From Pseudomonadota bacterium (GTDB taxonomy: Bacteria > Pseudomonadota > Alphaproteobacteria > Caulobacterales > Caulobacteraceae), in NCBI GenBank assembly GCA_023433585.1, contig JAEZCL010000008.1:1-64000 (forward strand): a stretch of 64,000 nucleotides of DNA. The letters run 5' to 3'. The translations under genes and the position numbers were made by a program. This document shows positions 27,661-34,565 of this stretch, in pieces (position 1 is the stretch's first letter; every line of letters starts with the position of its first letter). Under the pieces are notes generated by a model that was given only the letters and a program-made list of their open reading frames with translations, searched no databases and was not told the DNA's origin.

Positions 27661-27930
27661 TCAGCCCGATCCGGGCGCCTCAAAGCCGCGCTTGACCACA
27701 GTGACGCTGGTCACGTCCGGCGCAAACCGCCGTACAGCCGCGTCCACGACCCGGGTGAGCATGGGCTCCGGCATCAGACAGTCGAGGCAGGCGGCGGAGC
27801 CTGCCTCGATGGCCACGATCACGGCGCCGTCATCGCTCAGACGCTCCAGAGAGACGTCGAAGTCATCCGCCTGGAATGATGGGCGGAGATCCTCGATCGC
27901 CGACTGAACCCCTTCGATGAGCGCGCTCAT
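27661..27930 (-). CDS. Small NifU-like CxxC protein of the UGSC operon
   Basis: An 89-residue protein. ACLDCLMPEPMLTRVVDAAVRRFAPDVTSVTVV resembles the C-terminal NifU domain (GxCxxCP followed by helix and VxSV strand), so a metal or cluster-binding or thiol-redox role is possible. The similarity is by eye and modest. The start codon overlaps the stop of the UGSC-family gene by one base (TGATG), so the genes are translationally coupled. Function unknown. Confidence 0.7.
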   Translation of the reverse strand: MSALIEGVQSAIEDLRPSFQADDFDVSLERLSDDGAVIVAIEAGSAACLDCLMPEPMLTRVVDAAVRRFAPDVTSVTVVKRGFEAPGSG

Positions 27931-28481
27931 CAGTGCGGATCCTGACCGGCCAGCATGCGCTCGATCGCGTCGGCCAGCTCCACGGCTCGCTGCTGCAGAT
28001 CGTCATCGCTGATGTTCTGCATCGGGTGGGTGAGCACGATCGCAGGCAAGGAGCGGTCCGTTTCCTGGAAGGTGGTGATGTCGCGAACCCTGTCGCCGAA
28101 CGGCGTGGTGAGAATCGTGAAGCCGGCGACGCCTGCGCGCTGGAGCAGAACCGAATCCAGAGCCCCGCCCATCGAACAGCTGCCACAGTCATTGATGCCG
28201 CACAGCACGAGGCCTTTCTCATGCGACAGTTCGGCCAGCTGCTCCTCGGTCATCGGGCCGCCGGCGAAGGGCTTGCTGCCGATCTGGTCCCGGACGGCGA
28301 CGCCGCGGCGACGCAGCTCGGCTTGGGCCAGCCGGAGGATGGCGAGGGAGTTGGGCTTGTTGTTGTCGACGAAATAGACCTCGGGCTTCTCCGGCTTGAT
28401 CCGGACGGTGAAGGGCCCCGATGTCGGCCGCGGGATCGGATTGACCAGCTCCAGAGCCGGATTCATGACGTCGTTGTTCAT
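27930..28481 (-). CDS. UGSC-family (seleno)protein homologue, Cys form
   Basis: A 183-residue protein with the motif INDCGSCSMGG. Cys99-Gly-Ser-Cys102 occupies the place of the U-G-S-C redox motif that names the UGSC family, in which some members use selenocysteine. Cys94 lies close by. The N-terminus is Pro-rich and no signal peptide is seen, so it is probably cytosolic. The start overlaps the end of the 341-residue partner by 4 bases (ATGA) and the end overlaps the NifU-like gene by 1. Thiol-redox chemistry is the family expectation, with no known reaction. The frame uses cysteine, so no SECIS is needed. Confidence 0.78.
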   Translation of the reverse strand: MNNDVMNPALELVNPIPRPTSGPFTVRIKPEKPEVYFVDNNKPNSLAILRLAQAELRRRGVAVRDQIGSKPFAGGPMTEEQLAELSHEKGLVLCGINDCGSCSMGGALDSVLLQRAGVAGFTILTTPFGDRVRDITTFQETDRSLPAIVLTHPMQNISDDDLQQRAVELADAIERMLAGQDPH

Positions 28482-29503
28482 TTCGCTCTCCCGAGGCTGG
28501 AATCGATTTTCCTGGCATGAACCGCGTAGTCCCCGACCCAGGCCGGGATCACGGCGGAAAACTTTCCGCCGTCATGGCCGCTTTCGATGATGTGAATCTG
28601 GGATTCGTGGTCAAAGGGGGCGCGAAGGGCTCCCGGTTCGACCTTGCTCTTCACGCGCGGCTCGGCCGGGATGCGGCCGAGACGGATGAGTTCGTCCGTG
28701 GGTCGTTTGGACATCTCGAACAGCAAATGGCGCGCTTCATCACGTGAATATCTGCTGGCGATCACCTCGGCATGCTGGGGGGCGATCGCGACGACGCAGG
28801 CCCCGAAATGCCAGTACCAGTTGGTGAACCCCGGGTGGGCGAGGGTTCCGGCTATGGTCTCCAGGATTTGCTCGGGCTCGCTGGCGTAATGATTGTTGAC
28901 GCTGTTGGGGCCTTCGGCCGCCATGATGGCGACGGCGGAGTCTCCTGCGGCGATGCCCAGTTGCGTGTGCGACGGACCCCATCGGGTTTCAGGGTGTTCC
29001 GCGATGAGGAACGAGTAACGGCCCGGATGTCCGATGGTGCCATGGGTTTCCAGGACGCCGCCGCAGCGCCCGCTGAAATGGCGCACCAGGTTGGCGAACC
29101 GGCCAATGGTGGCGTTCGGCCGTGCATTGGACCCGCCGATCGCATTGGATGTGTGACCGAAGCCGAGTGTGTCGACGATGGGGCCGCTGACGAGCACGAG
29201 CACGCCCGGCCCGCCGGTGGTGACCTCGACGCCGCTGACGTTGAAAGACTCGTCGACGACCAGTTCTCCCAGCGGCTTTAGAACCGGCGCATATTCCGGG
29301 CGGCATCCGGCCATGACCGCCGCTGCGGCCAGGTGTTGCGCGGTGACCTCGATCCTCTGTGACGGGATGCCCCCGATGACGTCGTCGGCGTTCCAGCCCA
29401 GCGCCTCCAGCATTTCGTCGACGAGATGACGATAGGGAGGCACCACAGGAAGACCATCGGTCCACCCGATCTCGAAACAGCGCTCGATTGCATCCACACT
29501 CAT
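28478..29503 (-). CDS. Conserved protein of unknown function, partner of the UGSC protein
   Basis: A 341-residue protein without signal peptide. It has a conserved GWTDGLPVVPPYRHLV segment near residue 15 and AAAAVMAGCRPEYAPVLKPLGEL near residue 60. A Gly-rich core (VTTGGPGVLVLVSGPI, then GRCGGVLETHGTIGHPGRYSFLIAE) follows. I recall such proteins next to UGSC-family genes, but I do not know a characterised function. ATG 29503 is preceded by GAGGAAG at good spacing; a GTG at 29509 is less likely. It overlaps the UGSC gene by 4 bases. Confidence 0.75.
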   Translation of the reverse strand: MSVDAIERCFEIGWTDGLPVVPPYRHLVDEMLEALGWNADDVIGGIPSQRIEVTAQHLAAAAVMAGCRPEYAPVLKPLGELVVDESFNVSGVEVTTGGPGVLVLVSGPIVDTLGFGHTSNAIGGSNARPNATIGRFANLVRHFSGRCGGVLETHGTIGHPGRYSFLIAEHPETRWGPSHTQLGIAAGDSAVAIMAAEGPNSVNNHYASEPEQILETIAGTLAHPGFTNWYWHFGACVVAIAPQHAEVIASRYSRDEARHLLFEMSKRPTDELIRLGRIPAEPRVKSKVEPGALRAPFDHESQIHIIESGHDGGKFSAVIPAWVGDYAVHARKIDSSLGRAK

Positions 29504-29557
29504 GACCACTTCCTCGGTTGTTCTGGTTTCATGTTTCCGCGTCCGTCCCCGGCGAGC

Positions 29558-30547
29558 TCACGCATCGGGCAGGACGTTGGGCGCCAGCAGGCCCAGGCCG
29601 AAGGCGTAGGCCGTGCTTGACGCGACGAGCACCGGCGACCGGATGTCGCCGTCGCCGATCAGCGCTCTCAGGCCGACGACGATGTCCGCCCCGCCCAGGT
29701 GACCCGTTCGATGGCCGGTGACGATGGTTTGGTCCGCGCCCATGCCGACGGTCTCGGCGACCGTCTGGACCATGTTGGGGGTGGTCTGATTGCACAGCAG
29801 ATGGGTCGGTTCGGCGCAGAAGCGCCGGCCCAGCGCCTCATGGGCCTGACGGAAGGCGACCTTGTAGGATTCGATGATGTCCTTGCCGGGTCTGTCACTG
29901 ACGATTCTGCGATAGGGATCGACGCCTTCGGGCGGAGAGGGCGCGCGCGTGCCGCCATAGGGCACCAGCACATGCCCGTTGTTCTCCGCGACACTGGCGA
30001 ATTCGGCCCCCAGGTACAGGCCGACACCTTCGCCCGATCCCGCCGGTCCCAGCACCAGCGCGGCGGCGCTGTCGCCGTGGGTCCATATTCCGCGATTGGC
30101 CGGGTTCGAATAGTCGATGGTGTAGGACCATCGCTCGGCGACGACGACGGCCGCCCGCCCCTCGCCGCGCAGCGCCAGCCACCCCCTTGCGAGTTCCAGG
30201 CCGGCAAGCGTCGCCGCGCATCCCGCAGTCACATCCAGCCCCAGACACCGGCTCGAGGCGCCGCAAATGCGCATGGCCTCGGTCGACACCGACCAGGAGG
30301 GCGGATAGTCGCGCGAGGCGCCGGCGAAGATCACCAGGTCCAGATCTGCGGCCTCGACCCCGGCGTCATCGAGGGCGGCGCGCAGGGCGCGCCCGGCCAT
30401 GGCGCCTGGGTGGTCATCTTCCAGCGCGATGCAGACCCTGTCCCACCCCGCGTACTTGCCGAGATCGCCGCCATGGGACGCGACCAGTTCGCGGACGTCA
30501 CGCGCGGGCGGCAGATAGACCCCCGACCCAAGCACTGAGAGCGCCAT
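29558..30547 (-). CDS. KAS III-like (FabH/thiolase-fold) condensing-enzyme homologue
   Basis: A 329-residue thiolase-fold protein of the KAS III group. The nucleophile Cys110 is in DVTAGCAATLAGLELA, and the GDSAAALVL turn is at about 158-166. The two other catalytic positions are changed. The HQAN position reads NQTT (Asn253), and the usual GNT Asn position reads GHL (His283), so the triad appears as Cys-Asn-His. It may not be a fatty-acid enzyme. It heads the operon with the unknown, UGSC and NifU-like genes. ATG 30547 is preceded by GGGAGGGG. Confidence 0.82.
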   Translation of the reverse strand: MALSVLGSGVYLPPARDVRELVASHGGDLGKYAGWDRVCIALEDDHPGAMAGRALRAALDDAGVEAADLDLVIFAGASRDYPPSWSVSTEAMRICGASSRCLGLDVTAGCAATLAGLELARGWLALRGEGRAAVVVAERWSYTIDYSNPANRGIWTHGDSAAALVLGPAGSGEGVGLYLGAEFASVAENNGHVLVPYGGTRAPSPPEGVDPYRRIVSDRPGKDIIESYKVAFRQAHEALGRRFCAEPTHLLCNQTTPNMVQTVAETVGMGADQTIVTGHRTGHLGGADIVVGLRALIGDGDIRSPVLVASSTAYAFGLGLLAPNVLPDA

Positions 30548-30694
30548 CTTGTCCCCTCCCTGTTCCCTGCCGTCGTCCACAGGCGTCGCGATAAGGCTGA
30601 GCCCTGTTGGCTGACGCCGGGCCCGTCAGACTTATTATAACAAGTTAAAGAGTGAGACAATTGAAAATCACATCGGGCCGGCCATTCTGGCGCC

Positions 30695-31576
30695 ATGGAG
30701 GGGTTTGTGGTGATGTCGCCGCCGTGCGCCTCAGCCGTTGACGAGCGCCCCACCGGAGATTTTGCCGTGACGGAAGAGGCCGCGAAACGATCCCGGACAA
30801 AGGATTCAGCGTACAGAACCCCGGCTTCGCGGGCGCCGAGGATGTCCGAGCGAATCGCCGCTGAACTGCGGCGCCAGATCATGGACGGCACGCTTCAGGA
30901 GGGAGAGAGGCTTCCGCCCGAAAACGAGCTTGTGGCCCGGTTCGGCGTGTCGCGCATCACCTTCCGCGAAGCCTTCTGCATCCTGGAATCAGAGGGCTTG
31001 ATCAGCATCTCCCGCGGTGTGCGCAAGGGCGCGGTCGTCCATCGGCCCAGCGTGGCGATGGCGGCGCGCTACATGGACTTCATCCTCCAGACGCATCGCG
31101 TGCCGGTCGATGACGTTTACGCATCGCTTTCAATCTTTGAGCCGGCGATCGTCCGCATGCTGGCGGAAGAAGGCTCTCCCGACGTGGTCCGGGCCTTGCG
31201 CGCGCAACTGGAGGAGACCCGTCAGGTGCTCGACGACCACCACGCCTACGGGATCCGGTCGGCGAGGTTTCATCAGCTGCTGGCCGAATCCTCGGGCCTG
31301 AAGAGTCTGGGCCTGTTCATCGGCATGCTCAGCGGCGTGCTCGCGGCCTATGTCGAAGCCTCGGCTCAGCCTTCGGTGCAGGTCGTCACGGAGAGCCGGG
31401 AACGGAAACTGCAGATCATGGAGATCAAGCAAACGCTGGTCGACGCCATCGAAGCGCGGGATCCGCAAAAGGCCGAAGATATCTGGAAGCGATACTTCGG
31501 GCGTCTGCGCGAGTTCATCATGCGCATACATCCGCTGCCCGTGGTGGGCGAGCTTGATCGCATATCGAGAGCCTAG
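30695..31576 (+). CDS. GntR-family regulator, FCD (FadR) type
   Basis: A 293-residue GntR regulator with the winged HTH at about residues 48-112 (SERIAAELRRQIMDGTLQEGERLPPENELVARFGVSRITFREAF). The helical C-terminal domain contains FEPAIVRMLAEEG and SARFHQLLAESSGLKSLGLF, consistent with an FCD-type acyl-CoA or organic-acid sensor. The start is uncertain: ATG 30695 or 30713. It is divergent from the KAS III-UGSC operon, so it probably controls that operon. Its TAG stop lies in an intergenic palindromic repeat. Confidence 0.88.
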   Translation: MEGFVVMSPPCASAVDERPTGDFAVTEEAAKRSRTKDSAYRTPASRAPRMSERIAAELRRQIMDGTLQEGERLPPENELVARFGVSRITFREAFCILESEGLISISRGVRKGAVVHRPSVAMAARYMDFILQTHRVPVDDVYASLSIFEPAIVRMLAEEGSPDVVRALRAQLEETRQVLDDHHAYGIRSARFHQLLAESSGLKSLGLFIGMLSGVLAAYVEASAQPSVQVVTESRERKLQIMEIKQTLVDAIEARDPQKAEDIWKRYFGRLREFIMRIHPLPVVGELDRISRA

Positions 31577-31625
31577 ACCATTTTCGGTTCAGTCGGAATC
31601 GACTGAATCCGGAACAACGGTCCAG
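31574..31625. repeat. Interspersed intergenic palindromic repeat, copy 3
   Basis: A 52-base element that starts with the TAG stop codon of the GntR gene. Core arms TTCAGTCG (31588-31595) and CGACTGAA (31600-31607) surround a 4-base loop. The outer ends read TAGACCATTTTC and CGGTCCAG. It has diverged from the 16314 copy in the core but keeps the same frame. Confidence 0.8.
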
Positions 31626-31627
31626 CT

Positions 31628-32644
31628 TCAACTGTCGCCGAGGCGGCGTTCCATGTTCTGCTCGCCGACCACCGTCGACGGCGTCCGGCCTTCGAAAAAG
31701 GCTTCTAGGGTGTCCAGCAGCATCGCATCCAGGTTGGCGGCCGCCCGCGCGCTCAGGCCGGCGATGTGGGGCGTGAAGACGGTATTGGGGGCGTTGCGCA
31801 GCGCGGCGGACACGGCAGGCTCGCCCTCGAACACATCCAGGCCCGCGCCCGCGATTTCACCGGCGACGAGGGCCGTGACGAGCGCGTCTTCATCGACCAG
31901 CGAGCCGCGCGAGATGTTCACCAGATATCCCGAAGGCCCGAGGGCGCGCAGTACGGTCGCATCGATCAGGCGTCGTGAGGACGCATTGGCGGGGGCCGCC
32001 ACCACGAGATAATCCGCCCACTCCGCCAACTCGTGCACGGCAGGAAAGTGGCGATAGGCGATATCGGTGCGCGCGGAACGGTTGTGATAGCCGATCTCCA
32101 GTTCGAAAGCGGCGGCGCGCGCGGCGATTTTCGCGCCTATGGCGCCCAGCCCCACGACGCCCAGACGTCTTCCTCCCACCCCCGGTCGACGGGGCCAGTT
32201 CCTTGGCGGAATGCTGTCCCAAAGGCCGTCGCGCACCAGGGCGTCGCCGGTGGGCAGGCGCATGATCGTGGCCAGCAACAGTGCGATCGCCGCATCGGCC
32301 ACGCAGGATGCGTTGCCCCCTGGGCCGTGGGTGACGCGGATTCCCCGCAACCTCGCCGCGTCCAGATCAACGCCCTCGTATCCGGCTCCATAGGCGGCGA
32401 TCAGTCTCAGGCGCGGCAAGGACGAGATCAGCGCTTCGTCAACGCGGATATGACCCAGGGTGATGAGAACGGCGATTTCACTGGCCAGGCGAGGGGGCGG
32501 CGGGTCCGCCGCCGAAAACGGCCCAACGACCCGATACGCCGCCTCGAGTTCTTGCCTGAGTTCAGGGCGCAAGGGAAACATCGACGCCAGCAAGGGGCGG
32601 GCGGCCAGAGCGTCAATGTCAACCTGCGTGTCGGCCTCGGTCAT
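31628..32644 (-). CDS. D-2-hydroxyacid dehydrogenase
   Basis: A 338-residue NAD(P)-dependent 2-hydroxyacid dehydrogenase. The Rossmann loop is GVVGLGAIGAKIAARA, and the catalytic Arg, Glu and His lie in VNISRGSLVDE, GLDVFEGEP and FTPHIAG. It is closest in style to hydroxypyruvate/glyoxylate reductases. I start at ATG 32644; the upstream open frame to 32692 is unsupported. The gene converges on the GntR gene with the palindromic repeat between them. An AT-rich operator candidate lies 48 bases upstream of the start. Substrate unknown. Confidence 0.9.
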   Translation of the reverse strand: MTEADTQVDIDALAARPLLASMFPLRPELRQELEAAYRVVGPFSAADPPPPRLASEIAVLITLGHIRVDEALISSLPRLRLIAAYGAGYEGVDLDAARLRGIRVTHGPGGNASCVADAAIALLLATIMRLPTGDALVRDGLWDSIPPRNWPRRPGVGGRRLGVVGLGAIGAKIAARAAAFELEIGYHNRSARTDIAYRHFPAVHELAEWADYLVVAAPANASSRRLIDATVLRALGPSGYLVNISRGSLVDEDALVTALVAGEIAGAGLDVFEGEPAVSAALRNAPNTVFTPHIAGLSARAAANLDAMLLDTLEAFFEGRTPSTVVGEQNMERRLGDS

Positions 32645-32691
32645 GAATCGCCCCGATGCGAACGGATCCCGGCCGGCGCGGCCCGTGCCCA

Positions 32692-32708
32692 ATTATCTAG
32701 TGATTTAG
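32692..32708. promoter_or_regulatory. AT-rich operator candidate, shared motif A
   Basis: ATTATCTAGTGATTTAG, 48 bases upstream of the D-2-hydroxyacid dehydrogenase. Near-identical sequences occur at 36798, 40271 and 45369 in front of other genes of this cluster. It contrasts with the surrounding GC-rich DNA. Confidence 0.45.
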
Positions 32709-32764
32709 GCGGGGGCCGCCCGCACCGTCAACGTGCTCGAGGGCGATCGAACGGCCATGGCTCT

Positions 32765-33586
32765 TCAGGACGATGGGGGAGAGACGGGGTCGGTTTCGGG
32801 GACGCGAGCCCCGTCTCTCAGCCAGGAGCGGCCGGACAGGAGCATGTTGCGGGATTCTATATCCAGCAGCCGCGACAAGCCGACATCCAGCGCGACGTTC
32901 AGGTTGTCCTTGACATAGGCCGCCACCGTCGGCGAGCGCGCGGCCAGCCTGCGAGCCATTGCGCGTGTTTCGCCCGCCAGGTCGGAATCGGGAAAGACCC
33001 GGTTGACCAGCCCGAACCGGAAGGCTTCGGCGGCGCTCATGCGTTCGCACAGCAGATAGAGCTCCCTGGCCTTGGCGGCGCCCAGTATCCGGGTCCAGAA
33101 CCAGCTTCCGCCGAAGTCTCCCGACAGTCCGACGTCCGCGAAAACACTGCTGAAAATGGCCGATTCAGCGGCGAACCGCAGGTCGCATGCGCCCGCCAGA
33201 CTGAGTCCGGCCCCGACACAGGCTCCGTTTATCATCGCGATCGTGGGCTTGGGCATGGCGTGAAGCTGTTCGACCGCGCGCGCCCATCGCCTGACTTCGT
33301 CGACCGCCGCTTCGAAACTCTGGGGCCGCACACGCTCCTCGACCGGCAACCGTGAGTCGCGGATCAGGTCCTGCGCCTTGCGTTTCCGGTCGCCGCCCGA
33401 GCAGAAACCCCGGCCCGCGCCGGTAAGGACAACCACTCTCACCGACCGGTCGCGCGCGGCGGTGTCCAGGGCTTCCGCCAGGGCGTTGAAGAGGTCGGGG
33501 GTAAGGGCGTTGAGCGCATCCGGTCGATTGAGCGTGAGCACCAGGACGCCGTCGTCATGCTCGACCAGGAGCGGAAAGTCGGACAT
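32765..33586 (-). CDS. Enoyl-CoA hydratase/isomerase-family protein
   Basis: A 273-residue crotonase-fold protein. GRGFCSGGD and INGACVGAGLSLAGACDLRFAAE are the acyl-CoA-binding and oxyanion regions. The second canonical Glu (PE.xLG) is replaced by FADVGLSGDFGG, the form seen in isomerases and some ring-opening enzymes, and the GGGCE Glu is absent (VGAGLS). A plain hydratase mechanism is thus unlikely. ATG 33586 has GAGG before it. Divergent from the GntR gene at 33777. Confidence 0.85.
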   Translation of the reverse strand: MSDFPLLVEHDDGVLVLTLNRPDALNALTPDLFNALAEALDTAARDRSVRVVVLTGAGRGFCSGGDRKRKAQDLIRDSRLPVEERVRPQSFEAAVDEVRRWARAVEQLHAMPKPTIAMINGACVGAGLSLAGACDLRFAAESAIFSSVFADVGLSGDFGGSWFWTRILGAAKARELYLLCERMSAAEAFRFGLVNRVFPDSDLAGETRAMARRLAARSPTVAAYVKDNLNVALDVGLSRLLDIESRNMLLSGRSWLRDGARVPETDPVSPPSS

Positions 33587-33598
33587 ATCCTCACCTTT

Positions 33599-33615
33599 CC
33601 ATATATGGTTATATA
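33599..33615. promoter_or_regulatory. Palindromic operator candidate in a divergent spacer
   Basis: CCATATATGG at 33599-33608 is a perfect palindrome that overlaps a TATAT-GGTT-ATATA inverted repeat (33602-33615). It lies 13 bases upstream of the enoyl-CoA hydratase-like ATG and upstream of the divergent GntR gene, where an FCD regulator would bind. Confidence 0.4.
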
Positions 33616-33776
33616 AGCTGATACCGGCGAGGCTTCTGTCAAGCCGCCTCACGTCAGGCAGGCCGGGTTGCGGAGAAGCGCGGCTGCGGCGCCGAACCGG
33701 GTTGTCCGGTGTTTGTCGAATCGGGCGCCACGCTATGTTATGCGGGCAATTTGAAAGCACTAGGAAAGAGTCTGTG

Positions 33777-34565
33777 ATGGGCCGAACCGCAAAGTCGACC
33801 CCGCCGCGTCCGCCGAAAGAGGCAGCGCGCATCGCTGCCTTGTTGCGGCGCGAGATCGTGACCGGCGCCTTGCGCGCGGGCGACAAGCTGCTGCCGGAGC
33901 GCGAATTGGTTGAACAGTTCGGTGTTTCGCGCCCGACGATGCGCGAAGCCATGCGTCTGCTGGAATCCGAATCGCTGATAAAGATTTCGCGCGGCCAGCA
34001 CGGCGGCGCCCGGGTGCAGAGTCTCGATGTCCGCGTCACCGCCCGCCAGCTCGGCATGTTCCTTCAGATGGAAGGCACCACGCTTGCCGACGTCTATCAG
34101 GCGCGCAGCTTCATCGAGCCGCCCGCCGCAGGTCTGATCGCGGAACGCCGCCCGCTTGCCGTGATCGAACACCTTGGCGCGCTCATCGAGAGCGCCAAGG
34201 AGGCTTACGAAGCCCAGGATCTGAAGGCGATCGCCCAGAGCGCGTACAGCTTTTCCGAGAGCCTGACGGACAACGCCGGCAACAAGACGCTCTCGCTCAT
34301 GGCGAAACTTCTGCAAGACATCGTGCGACGTCAGACCACGGATGTGACGCTGCGCACGCACACCCACGAAGGGGTGCGCAAGATGCAATGGCTCAGCCTG
34401 CGGGGCCGCATGAAGCTGGTGGAGCTGATCGAAGCCGGCGAAGTCGAGGAGGCGGAGAAATTCTGGCGCCTGCATCTGAACAGCACGGCCAAGGTGGTGC
34501 TGAGTTCCTATCGCGCCCAGATGCCGATCGATGTGTTGCAGGATCCGGACGCCGAGTCAGCGTGA
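33777..34565 (+). CDS. GntR-family regulator, FCD type
   Basis: A 262-residue FadR-like regulator. The winged HTH is at about residues 17-80 (AARIAALLRREIVTGALRAGDKLLPERELVEQFGVSRPTMREAMRLLESESLIKISRG), followed by GARVQ. The all-helical C-terminal FCD domain includes ARSFIEPPAAGLIAERR. The frame is open to 33378, but I use ATG 33777 with AGGAAAG upstream, where the family starts. Its last 9 bases overlap the convergent acyl-CoA dehydrogenase. It probably controls the divergent hydratase-like gene. Confidence 0.92.
   Translation: MGRTAKSTPPRPPKEAARIAALLRREIVTGALRAGDKLLPERELVEQFGVSRPTMREAMRLLESESLIKISRGQHGGARVQSLDVRVTARQLGMFLQMEGTTLADVYQARSFIEPPAAGLIAERRPLAVIEHLGALIESAKEAYEAQDLKAIAQSAYSFSESLTDNAGNKTLSLMAKLLQDIVRRQTTDVTLRTHTHEGVRKMQWLSLRGRMKLVELIEAGEVEEAEKFWRLHLNSTAKVVLSSYRAQMPIDVLQDPDAESA

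Noticed and set aside
28500..28600. A selenocysteine insertion element near the UGSC gene
   Set aside because: The gene has Cys codons at the key positions and no in-frame TGA, so no recoding signal is needed.
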